Shown here piece by piece: positions 1 through 7,793 of a stretch of 55,819 nucleotides of DNA. The stretch spans positions 1 to 55,819 of the forward strand of contig JBKJNB010000113.1 in NCBI GenBank assembly GCA_046595995.1, written 5' to 3'. Every line of letters starts with the position of its first letter. The first letter of the stretch is position 1. A program made the position numbers and the translations under genes. The stretch comes from JAWXBR01 sp046595995. GTDB taxonomy: Bacteria > Bacteroidota > Ignavibacteria > Kapaibacteriales > Kapaibacteriaceae. The notes under the pieces were generated by a model. The model had not been told where the DNA came from. It ran no database searches and saw only the letters and a list, made by a program, of their open reading frames with translations.

Positions 1-32
1 TGACCGTTCACATGCTCGGTTTCCTGCTTCAT
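1..32 (-). CDS. Start of an unidentified gene (partial, runs off the window)
   Basis: An ATG at 32 on the minus strand opens a frame reading MKQETEHVNG to the window edge. A good ribosome binding site (GAGGAG) lies six bases upstream, and this is the main reason to call it. It points the same way as the HTH-UmuD gene but is separated from it by about 260 bases that hold a 14-bp repeat array. Ten residues are too few to identify a family. Confidence 0.4.
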   Translation of the reverse strand, partial: MKQETEHVNG

Positions 33-212
33 ATTCTACTCCTCTGCGCCCTCAATTAGTAGCTTAAATTACACTACGAATTGTGTCCAAGGAATCGTTG
101 GCAGAGAGGGGAATGCAAAGTAGGAGTACCGAACTACACAATCATCTTAGCAATTTCTTAACTGCTCAGTTCTGCGTTACGGCTTCTCAAAACCGTCTCT
201 TGTTTCTCGTCT

Positions 213-306
213 GAACTGCTAACTAAAACAGGTTAACTAGAACTGCTTAATTAGAACTGCTTAACTAAAACTGCTTGACTAAAACTGTTTGACTAAAACT
301 GTTTAA
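213..306. repeat. 14-bp tandem repeat array
   Basis: About six and a half units of a 14-bp repeat, consensus AACTGCTTAACTAA. The five clearest units begin at 241, 255, 269, 283 and 297; two more degenerate units lie upstream from 213. The array runs into the last codons of the HTH-UmuD gene, whose stop codon is at 293-295. The period is exact but bases vary, so it looks like an old slippage product. No protein is encoded across it. Confidence 0.8.
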
Positions 307-1042
307 TACACGAACGCACAACGCCGACGATCGTGAAGTCCATGTCTTCGGTAATCGAGATGTCTTTAAAGCGTTTGTTCTCTGCACGTAGTACGGCTTC
401 GCCGCTTTTTGTGACGTAACGCTTTACGGTGAGCTCGCCGTAGACGCGAGCAATTACGATTTGTCCGGACTTCGGCGTTAACGAGCAGTCGACGATAAGG
501 GTGTCGCCATCCATGATGCCCGCACCCGTCATCGAATCGCCCACAACACGAATGAAGTACGTGCTCTCGGGGTGTTCGAGCAGCATTTCGCCGAGGTCGA
601 TCTCGCCTTCGATGACATCCGATGCCTCGACAGGCGACCCTGCACTTACCCCAAGAGAGAGCATTGGTATGCGCACCGTGGTAGGGGGCTTGCGACGGGG
701 CGCGCTCGCCATCACCTCTGGTGATGTCGCGCGCAGATCGCGTACGAGTTCGGTGACCGAGCGAAGGTGCGTCTCGATGATGTCGAGCGGCGACGCGCCC
801 TGAGACCCTTGCTTTGAGCCCCCGACCAGCATCGCGCCCTGGCCGGTGAGCATCCAGCCGGCGGACACGCCGTGGTCGCGCTCGAGCTGAGCGATAACCT
901 CCTGCGGCACCGAGGTACGTCCGGACTCCCATGAATACACGGTCACGTCCTTTACGTTCATCTTCTTGGCGTACAGCGAGACTGTCAGCTTCAGAATGCC
1001 TTCACGGACGTCGCGGTGACGCCTGCCAACGGATGCTTTCAT
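293..1042 (-). CDS. XRE-type HTH fused to a UmuD-like self-cleaving S24 peptidase domain
   Basis: This is a predicted self-cleaving transcriptional regulator of about 249 residues. Residues ~15-60 look like an XRE-type helix-turn-helix (…VKDVTVYSWESGRTSVP…). Residues ~125-249 resemble UmuD closely: the region starts PVEASDVIEGEIDL and contains GDSMTGAGIMDGD and LTVKRY. The serine (S170), the lysine (K207) and an Ala-Gly bond (134-135) have the same spacing as S60, K97 and the cleavage site C24-G25 of E. coli UmuD, so autocleavage is likely intact. By analogy, RecA-stimulated cleavage would relieve repression after DNA damage. An upstream start at 1093 is possible, but it would put the 42-bp repeat inside the gene, so ATG 1042 is preferred. 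No umuC-like gene is visible next to it. Confidence 0.85.
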   Translation of the reverse strand: MKASVGRRHRDVREGILKLTVSLYAKKMNVKDVTVYSWESGRTSVPQEVIAQLERDHGVSAGWMLTGQGAMLVGGSKQGSQGASPLDIIETHLRSVTELVRDLRATSPEVMASAPRRKPPTTVRIPMLSLGVSAGSPVEASDVIEGEIDLGEMLLEHPESTYFIRVVGDSMTGAGIMDGDTLIVDCSLTPKSGQIVIARVYGELTVKRYVTKSGEAVLRAENKRFKDISITEDMDFTIVGVVRSCIKQF

Positions 1043-1088
1043 AGGTTCTCGGGAGAGTTTGGCGAATTTACAAAACGTAGGGACTTTA

Positions 1089-1130
1089 TACAATACCTCT
1101 GTTGTGCCGGGAGAGAATGATTCCCGGAAT
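1089..1130. promoter_or_regulatory. 42-bp element, copy 1, with two inverted repeats (candidate operator)
   Basis: These 42 bases are identical to 4123-4164. They contain an inverted repeat CCGGGA/TCCCGG at 1107-1127 and, just before it, ACAA-N8-TTGT, the kind of half-site arrangement used by many XRE/434-type repressors. The element lies about 47 bases upstream of the HTH-UmuD start codon and about 110 bases upstream of the gene beginning at 1240. Autoregulation by the HTH-UmuD protein is an inference from position. Confidence 0.55.
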
Positions 1131-1239
1131 AAAGCTCTTTGACTAGCCGCTTAGAACAAAACACTCGGCGCCGGTCAATTACGTACGTTGCCGGTGTCGT
1201 GTCCGACAACCAGATCTATTCCCATCGACGAAGGACATC

Positions 1240-1791
1240 ATGCACACCGAAATTTTGACGAACCTCGGTTTAATTGTCATCCTGGGCTCTACCTCATGGT
1301 TGGACGCAAGTGCGCAGCGAGACTTTATGCAAAGTATCGTGACCGGCGACTCTTGCAAAGGGGGCGTCGTCGTGCAACCGTACTCGGTTACCTATATCGA
1401 CTCCGAGGTTGGCGAAATCACTCACACCACGCACATCGCGTGCGATGGTACGCGAAGCACATCCGTCGACAAGGATGGAAAGATGTTTTCGTACAAAGCG
1501 TATGATTCATTCTTGCATCGTGATAACACTCCAAGCGTGGTTGGTATCGCACATGGAGGCGGCATATATATACGGTTAGAGAAGCCTGCATCGGTTCGCA
1601 TTACCGATGCACATACAGGATTGATGCTCGCTACGTATCCGTCACTGAATGAGATGGACGTGAAAGAATACACGGTACCTGCGTCATTGCTCACGGCATA
1701 TGTCGGACATCTCATCGTTGTTGACGTTATCCGGCTGTATGACAAAAGCTACCGTGGCACAAAGTCGATCGAGTACAACCCGCACCAATAA
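1240..1791 (+). CDS. Small secreted protein of unknown function
   Basis: A 183-residue protein with a clear signal peptide: hydrophobic residues ~8-20, probable cleavage after the ASAQ near residue 25. The mature part is rich in Thr, Asp and His. Its last ~80 residues (GIYIRLEKPASVRITDAH onward) have the beta-strand rhythm of a sorting domain, but I cannot assign it to the T9SS family. The gene is followed 12 bases later by another secreted-protein gene, so the two may be co-transcribed. I do not recognise the family. Confidence 0.65.
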   Translation: MHTEILTNLGLIVILGSTSWLDASAQRDFMQSIVTGDSCKGGVVVQPYSVTYIDSEVGEITHTTHIACDGTRSTSVDKDGKMFSYKAYDSFLHRDNTPSVVGIAHGGGIYIRLEKPASVRITDAHTGLMLATYPSLNEMDVKEYTVPASLLTAYVGHLIVVDVIRLYDKSYRGTKSIEYNPHQ

Positions 1792-1803
1792 CCCTCGAAT
1801 GTT

Positions 1804-3285
1804 ATGCTCATTAGAATGCTGGGGCGCCAACGCTTTCGTGCAGTATTGCTGTTCGCGTTATCCGTCGGGGTTGTGATTGCCCATGCTTCGTCAACGGACG
1901 CCGCGACGACCACACTTCTTATGAAACGGACGTCGAACGCTGCCAAATGGAAATTGGAGGTGCGCGAACGGGATGACATCGTTCTACTTGAAACACCGTT
2001 CACAGAGCCCCTTGCGTTGACCCTTACCAAGGGTAATACGTATTCCGTGCTGGCCACGCGACAGGGCAGTCCAGCCACAAGGTTGTTTGTGCCAACAGCG
2101 CTCATCGACGACGACACGATTCGCGTTCAGTTCGACGAACGTCAGGTGACAGTTTCGCATGATGTTGTAAACGCATTCACAAAGCTTTGCTGTATGTACG
2201 CCAGAGGCGCAGCGGGCTACTTTTCTCGGATACGTCCGCTGGCGGAGTTGCCCCAATCGCTCGACTCTGTTCTAGACTTGATGAACAGAGATGTTATTGA
2301 CGAAGGTGAACGGTATTGGACGCAGCGAGAGTTGATGTATATCCGCGACAGTGTGCGCAATCCAGTAATAAAAATGGTTACGGTGTTACAGAAACGTATT
2401 CGCGTGTTTGCTGAGTATGCGACCACACACCCAGAAGGCAGTGCAGAAGGATTGAAAGCTGCTTTAAACAATGCACGCTGCGATGAGATCGCGTTGCTGG
2501 ATGCGAACTCGCGTTCTCACGGGGCATACTTCATCAGCAGCGGTGTAGTTAGTTGGATACTTCAGGTTATGGAACGGACCCTTCTCGGTTTCGGACGTGC
2601 GCTCGAGTTAGGTCCCGCTACTCCAAAAGATGAACTGGAGAAGGTGTGGAAGGAGCGTATTTCTCTTCGTCAGTTCGACATGTTGCAGGTGTTGCTCGGG
2701 AAGGATTGTCGATGTCAGTTGGCCCAACTAGCGATAGGCTTGCCATCGATCGAAGCGTCGTGCAGCAATGAAGGGTCGATCGCTAGAACCATGGCAAGAG
2801 ACAATCCAGGTGAATTCTGCATACGCACATTGGAACGGCTTCAGGAACTCTGTGATGCCGAGTTCATGAAGGGGCAAAACCTCTCATCCGTACGTGGCAT
2901 AACGCCGGATGGAACGCGTTCGACGATTGAGTTGCACCCAGACTCGATTTATCTCCTACATGTTTGGACCGTTCCATCGGAGGCATCAGAGATTCGACGC
3001 GAGATGATTACGCACATAAGTCGCATGCTCCGAGACGCCAACGTCACGGTCATCCATCTTAACCTAAGTGATATTGAAAGCATGGAGACATGGAAGTCGG
3101 CGCCTCGGTTCGGACCCGGCCCCACGCTGTTTGCAGAGTCCGGTTACAGTCCAACGGTGCCCATACTTTCCCGCAGTCTGCCGGCATTCATTCTCGTCGG
3201 GAAGAATAATATTATCGCAGAACGCATCTGGGTCGAGAACACCATCGTTGAAAAGGTGCTTGCACTAAAGCGCAAAGGGTCTTAA
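1804..3285 (+). CDS. Secreted protein with a C-terminal thioredoxin-like fold lacking the CxxC
   Basis: A 493-residue protein with an N-terminal signal sequence (hydrophobic ~13-28, cleavage near HASS/TDAA). The architecture resembles the TlpA/ResA-like proteins of Bacteroidota that carry a DUF4369-type N-terminal domain: a beta-rich first ~100 residues, a helical middle, then a region from about residue 375 that reads like a thioredoxin fold. At the expected redox site the sequence is VWTVPSEASE instead of W-C-x-x-C, so the domain probably has no disulfide redox activity. Other cysteines are scattered. It follows the gene at 1240 closely. The fold assignment is inference from pattern and moderate in confidence. 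Confidence 0.7.
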   Translation: MLIRMLGRQRFRAVLLFALSVGVVIAHASSTDAATTTLLMKRTSNAAKWKLEVRERDDIVLLETPFTEPLALTLTKGNTYSVLATRQGSPATRLFVPTALIDDDTIRVQFDERQVTVSHDVVNAFTKLCCMYARGAAGYFSRIRPLAELPQSLDSVLDLMNRDVIDEGERYWTQRELMYIRDSVRNPVIKMVTVLQKRIRVFAEYATTHPEGSAEGLKAALNNARCDEIALLDANSRSHGAYFISSGVVSWILQVMERTLLGFGRALELGPATPKDELEKVWKERISLRQFDMLQVLLGKDCRCQLAQLAIGLPSIEASCSNEGSIARTMARDNPGEFCIRTLERLQELCDAEFMKGQNLSSVRGITPDGTRSTIELHPDSIYLLHVWTVPSEASEIRREMITHISRMLRDANVTVIHLNLSDIESMETWKSAPRFGPGPTLFAESGYSPTVPILSRSLPAFILVGKNNIIAERIWVENTIVEKVLALKRKGS

Positions 3286-3342
3286 CATCTTTACCGGCAC
3301 CCCGTAACCGGAACAATCCTGCTGCATAACGCTGCTTGGAGA

Positions 3343-4094
3343 ATGTTTGTCATAACCTTCGTGTTTGCCGCAGCCTTCATTGCCGCCTTCGCGCAGGACG
3401 TGCCCCCAACATCAATTCGGCATGGCTCTGAATGGGTCGACCTCTCGCTGTCGATGCGTCAGACGGTTGCCGGTATGCGCCTAGTTGTTGCACCCGCGCA
3501 TGCTCAATACATCTGCGTTCACGCCTCGTCTCCGTGATACCCGTCCGGTGCGGCTACAGACAAATAGACCCCTTCTGCCCCCTACGTAATGTATGCCGAC
3601 CATTCGCGCTTCTACCTTTCGGCCGACAGCGCGCAAAACGTTTCGGCCGACAGCGCGCAAAACCTTTCGGCCGACAGCGCGCAAAACCTTTCGGCCGAAC
3701 GCGAGCAAAACGGTGCCCATGCCGACGTGAAATCAAATGCCGACGATGTGCAAACAAACGCCGATGGTACAGCAAAAGGTGTAGTAGTACTTGCAAGCTC
3801 GTGGCTGAGCAATCAATTAGTACTGTAGAGCGAAGGTGGTCAGAACATTTATACGTCGCCATTTAATGGTAAACGAATGTATCTGGCAGTGAACATGCGC
3901 CGTACAAACGTGCGCGACACGGTGCTTGATGTCGCCGTCAGCCCCACGGACGTCCCCGCATGCTGCACATTAAGAGCATCGGCGAGGTTCCCGATAACGC
4001 TTTGGGCATTGTGCCGATTGATGTGCACATCCCGCAGGACGGCACATTGCGGGTGCTGTGTATGCCGGGGGAGGGGAAGATGCTGTGGGTTTAA
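3343..4094 (+). pseudogene. Decayed secreted-protein gene with in-frame stops and a frameshift
   Basis: Starting at ATG 3343, frame 1 gives a good signal peptide (MFVITFVFAAAFIAAFAQD). It then continues in the same frame through stops at 3535 (TGA), 3565 (TAG) and 3826 (TAG), still reading protein-like sequence, including SADSAQN repeats and …SPFNGKRMYLAVNMRRTNV… around 3859-3915. Near 3940-3960 the frame shifts, and the tail (MLHIKSIGEVPDNALGIVPI…) ends at TAA 4092-4094. The first 64 codons alone could be a small secreted protein, but the continuity of coding character argues for one broken gene. The original function is unknown. Confidence 0.55.
3617..3712. repeat. 24-bp tandem repeat, four units
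   Basis: Four exact-period units (3617, 3641, 3665, 3689) of TTTCGGCCGACAGCGCGCAA plus AACS. The last unit is diverged. In the frame of the pseudogene at 3343 each unit encodes the octapeptide LSADSAQN or a close variant. Because the unit has no stop in any frame, both strands appear open here; only one frame continues protein-like sequence on both sides. Confidence 0.85.
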
Positions 4095-4122
4095 CCGGAG
4101 GTGTACAAATCGTAGAGCGTTC

Positions 4123-4164
4123 TACAATACCTCTGTTGTGCCGGGAGAGAATGATTCCCGGAAT
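4123..4164. promoter_or_regulatory. 42-bp element, copy 2, upstream of the large secreted protein gene
   Basis: Identical to 1089-1130 over 42 bases, with the same CCGGGA/TCCCGG inverted repeat (4141-4161) and ACAA-N8-TTGT half-sites. It ends 35 bases before the ATG at 4200, where an operator or promoter would be expected. This suggests that the cargo gene shares control with the region around the HTH-UmuD regulator. Confidence 0.55.
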
Positions 4165-4199
4165 GGTAGATTAGCGCATCCCCAATACCGGAGCACAAA

Positions 4200-7100
4200 A
4201 TGAAGCCGTCCGTTCTGTACGCCCTTGCCCTCGTCGTACTCGTCACGTCATTCTTTACTCCATCGGCGCACGCGCAGAATTCTGCGACGTTCGAGATCTG
4301 GCGTGATGCCGACCTCTTCAAACTGAGTACGAATACAACCGACTCGGTAACGTATACGAAGGTCGGTACCGTGCTTACGATTACGTGCGAAGTGCGCGAA
4401 CCGTTTGCACCGCGAACGACGCGCAAGCTGCAGATTACGATTCCAAACTTTACAGGCATAGGACAGTACGACCCGTCGACGGGAGCGTCGACGTACTGGG
4501 AAAACTTCACGCAGACAAAGTCATGTAACTGCTTCGATGCGGCGATTAACGACGTAAACATTACGCGTTACGATTCGGTGCGCAAGGAAATCGGCGGCAC
4601 GTTTAACTGGAAGTGCCAGTCGTTCTCTAGCGGCACCGGTGAGCAGATTAACTATCGTGTGCGCAATGGCGTGTTCGACGTCGGCGCAGAAAAAGTCAAG
4701 ATCGAACTTGTACCAAAAGATTCCATCGTTGTTGGTGAGCTGCAGAACGACACGACACTGCTCGTTACCGTTACGGCAAAGAGGGGCACAACACCACTCG
4801 CCGGTGTCAAGATTTTCATCAGCGACAAAACATCCGATGCGTCGGCGAACTACCCAGAGAAAGGCACAACCAATGCCAATGGTGTGTTTGCCTACACAAT
4901 CAATTTCCGGAAGGCCACGCCGCCGGGTGAGTACTTGGTGAAGGTGTATGGTACGAAGGACGATATGCGCGGCAGCGATACAGCCAAGACTACGGTGTAT
5001 TATGGAAATCGTTACTATCACTACAAGTGCGCCGGTGTAAGCGTCCTCGAGTTCGACGCAGGCGAAGGCAAAGAGTGGAAGCCAGAGACAGAGGGCTCTC
5101 CGACCCTGAAGGCTACAGGTACCATTACGGTTGGCGGTGCTATTAAAATCGACGGCACAGTGCGCATTAACACAACGGCTGGCGCACAGAGGGTGTTTGT
5201 CGATGGCGGACGCATCTACATTCCGAATGTGCGCTTTGCGGCGGATGACATTGGCGACCTCGACTTAACGAACGTTCTAACAGGAAGTGATTTCCCATTG
5301 CCCAACTGCGATGGCATCATTCAGTTTGTTTCGTCGAAGAAGCTCTCTAAAAAACTGCCTGGTGGAATTGAAGTTGAACTCAGCTCGTTTTCGATTATTA
5401 ATAGGGCTGATGCCAAGGGGCTCTCGATTAAAGGTAAAATCAAAATGGGCAACGCGCGCATGGGTTGCGATAACGTTATCGACACCTCGGGTGGTTTCGA
5501 CATCACCGAAGACCCACGTCAGTCGCTCAGCATTGGCGTAAGCGTTACGAACACGAATGGTTTTGAGAACCTCACATTCGACGCATTAAACATTTCTCTG
5601 TCGAATTGGTTGTGCATTAATGAGTTCTCACTTTCCGCAGACTTCGTTAATGCCGTGTACAGCCTTGCAGGCAAGGTCACGTTCCCCGCGGGTGGCAGCA
5701 CGATTACACTTGGTGCGGGGGTGTTGTTTAAGAAGAACCCTGCACTTGCGGATAATAAACTTCATCTCGACAGCGTGCAGGCTTCGCTCGAGCTTGGCAC
5801 GTGCAAGCCGATTGGTACGACGCCGTTGTGTTTTAAGGGGCTCACCTTTTCCGCAAGTGGTCTGGCAGGCGCGACCTGGAATGGCGCAACCGTGCGTTCG
5901 TCCATCATCGTTAACTCCATCGAAGCAGTCATCCTCGACCGTGCCCGCTGGATCGAGCCCATCTTCGGCAAGCCAACCATTGCCGAGTACGAAGGCACGC
6001 TCGAATACCGTCATCCGCTGGTCTTTACCGGCACCATTGCAGCACGGAACATCAAGATTGACAAAATCTCTGCATCAAAACCATGGCAGATGGAAGGTGT
6101 GCATTCGGCTACACTCGACTTTAATAACAGCGCAGCCATTAATGGCTCGATGAAGATTGGTCACCTCGGCGCCGACGACTACTTCCTCACAGCTACGGGC
6201 AACATGACGTTCTTCTGGCATCCGGTTATTGGGGTGTCGGCTACGGTTAACGGACTCGTCCGTATTCCCGCACCAGGTCCGGAAGTCCTTGCCATCCGCT
6301 TCATCGGCACAGCCCTTCGCTTCATGCAACTCTCCGGCTACATCCCCATGACGTTGGGCTCGTCTGCTGCGTCGCTGCTTGTGAACGAGGACGTCGGCTT
6401 TGCCATTAGCACATCGGTAGACGTTTCGCAGAACCCGAATGACTACATACGGGCGTTCGGACGGATGTCGTTGGACTTCAAATACAACAACGAGGTCTCG
6501 TTTAACACACGTGTCGATACCATTGCAACCTGGGTGCAACCCGTGCGCCCACCCAATTATGACGACCAGGTGCAGGAAGCAGCAATGCCTGTCGACACGA
6601 TTGTTGTAGACAACACCATGGACAGAGTCTTCATTATGGTAATCGGTGCTGGTACAACGGCAGCACCGGCATCATCGGTGAAAGCTCCGAACGGCACCGT
6701 CTACACTGCCACATCAACAGACTCATCGGTGCGCAAATTCTCCACGCCTAATGGCGAGATGACGCAATGGTCGCTCATCAACCCCATGCAAGGCAACTGG
6801 ATTCTCACGCTCACCACACCGAAGGCAGGGGACGAAGTAGAAGTAACGGTCAACCGCAAGGAACGTTCGTTCACCATCGCCCTAACCTCTACCAACCGAA
6901 CAGCAACCGTCACGTGGGACACCGCAGGTAGCCACGAAGGCGACGAAGTGCGCATCTTCCTCGACGCCGACTCCGAAGGCTACAACGGCACCTACGTCGG
7001 CAAGGCCACAGCAAGCGCCGGCATGTACATCTATACGCTCCCCACGACGCTCACCGAATGTGCGTATTCCGTTCACGCCACGCGCCTCACATCCGGTCAG

Positions 7101-7715
7101 CCTATCGTCAGCGTCTACGCTCCCACCTCCATGCGTCTCACCGGCACCTCAGGTGTTGTATCACCAGTCGAAGTAACGGCCATTGCAAACCAATTCGGAC
7201 GCACCTCGGTACAATGGCGGATGCCCATCGGCAGCGCTGTTGCCGGCTTCCTTATCTACGTCTCCGATGGCACGGGCCTCGACTCTATCTACGCAACACC
7301 ATTCTCTGGCGAGCGCTTTATTATGCTCGACATAGCAAACCACCTCAACAAAAAGATCTTCATTGTAGCCTTCGACAGCAACAGCGCACGCAGTTGCCGC
7401 ACCGAAGCCATTGCCATAACCACGGGCATCGAAGACCATCCATTCGTAACCGCAGGTGGGGGAGTACACGTCAGCATCGTGCCGAACCCAACGAACGGAC
7501 GCACAGTTATCCGCTACGACGCAAGCAGCAACGTGCGTTCCATCGACATCATAAACATCTTTGGCAACCGCATTGCAAGCCTCACACCCGAAAGCCCCAC
7601 CTCGGGCTGGAACCAGGTCGAATGGGACGCCAACTCCTTCCCCTCCGGCACCTACTACGTCCGGATATCCACCCCCGCCGGCATAACCAGCGCCCCTCTC
7701 TCCGTCATCCGGTAA
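4200..7715 (+). CDS. Large secreted T9SS cargo with Ig-like, FN3-like and C-terminal sorting domains
   Basis: A 1171-residue exported protein. It has a signal peptide (~1-25, cleavage after SAHAQ) and a beta-rich N-terminal region. A bacterial Ig-like segment at ~175-265 has the motif DTTLLVTVTAKRGTTPLAGV. A long repetitive beta region follows (~290-780), then an FN3-like segment near ~985-1065 (EVTAIANQFGRTSVQWRMP). A typical T9SS sorting domain occupies the last ~80 residues (VSIVPNPTNGRTVIRYD … FPSGTYYVRIST). It would cross the inner membrane by Sec and the outer membrane by the Por system, ending on the surface or released. The 42-bp element lies just upstream and a strong bidirectional terminator just downstream. 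Its ligand or activity is not evident. Confidence 0.85.
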   Translation: MKPSVLYALALVVLVTSFFTPSAHAQNSATFEIWRDADLFKLSTNTTDSVTYTKVGTVLTITCEVREPFAPRTTRKLQITIPNFTGIGQYDPSTGASTYWENFTQTKSCNCFDAAINDVNITRYDSVRKEIGGTFNWKCQSFSSGTGEQINYRVRNGVFDVGAEKVKIELVPKDSIVVGELQNDTTLLVTVTAKRGTTPLAGVKIFISDKTSDASANYPEKGTTNANGVFAYTINFRKATPPGEYLVKVYGTKDDMRGSDTAKTTVYYGNRYYHYKCAGVSVLEFDAGEGKEWKPETEGSPTLKATGTITVGGAIKIDGTVRINTTAGAQRVFVDGGRIYIPNVRFAADDIGDLDLTNVLTGSDFPLPNCDGIIQFVSSKKLSKKLPGGIEVELSSFSIINRADAKGLSIKGKIKMGNARMGCDNVIDTSGGFDITEDPRQSLSIGVSVTNTNGFENLTFDALNISLSNWLCINEFSLSADFVNAVYSLAGKVTFPAGGSTITLGAGVLFKKNPALADNKLHLDSVQASLELGTCKPIGTTPLCFKGLTFSASGLAGATWNGATVRSSIIVNSIEAVILDRARWIEPIFGKPTIAEYEGTLEYRHPLVFTGTIAARNIKIDKISASKPWQMEGVHSATLDFNNSAAINGSMKIGHLGADDYFLTATGNMTFFWHPVIGVSATVNGLVRIPAPGPEVLAIRFIGTALRFMQLSGYIPMTLGSSAASLLVNEDVGFAISTSVDVSQNPNDYIRAFGRMSLDFKYNNEVSFNTRVDTIATWVQPVRPPNYDDQVQEAAMPVDTIVVDNTMDRVFIMVIGAGTTAAPASSVKAPNGTVYTATSTDSSVRKFSTPNGEMTQWSLINPMQGNWILTLTTPKAGDEVEVTVNRKERSFTIALTSTNRTATVTWDTAGSHEGDEVRIFLDADSEGYNGTYVGKATASAGMYIYTLPTTLTECAYSVHATRLTSGQPIVSVYAPTSMRLTGTSGVVSPVEVTAIANQFGRTSVQWRMPIGSAVAGFLIYVSDGTGLDSIYATPFSGERFIMLDIANHLNKKIFIVAFDSNSARSCRTEAIAITTGIEDHPFVTAGGGVHVSIVPNPTNGRTVIRYDASSNVRSIDIINIFGNRIASLTPESPTSGWNQVEWDANSFPSGTYYVRISTPAGITSAPLSVIR

Positions 7716-7757
7716 GGGTCTAGGAAAGGGGCTACAATAGGCCTTCGTAAACAACTC

Positions 7758-7790
7758 AAAGCCCCTCTCGTTCAAAACGAGAGGGGCTTT
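7758..7790. terminator. Bidirectional intrinsic terminator
   Basis: A perfect 15-bp stem (7758-7772 with 7776-7790) has a CAA loop and is flanked by A and T runs (AAAGCCCC…GGGGCTTTGTTTT). It sits between two converging genes, the cargo gene ending at 7715 and the TPR-like gene ending at 7794, and can serve both. Confidence 0.9.
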
Positions 7791-7793
7791 GTT

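Noticed and set aside
241..306. CRISPR-like array
   Set aside because: The repeats are contiguous, 14 bp, with no spacers and no cas genes nearby.
3481..3862. Open frames on the minus strand across the 24-bp repeats
   Set aside because: The repeat unit has no stop in any frame, so all strands look open; only the plus-strand frame continues protein-like sequence beyond the repeats.
7058..7723. Long open frame of 221 codons inside the cargo gene
   Set aside because: Its product is a His/Arg-rich low-quality translation of the real gene's third positions; no start signal.
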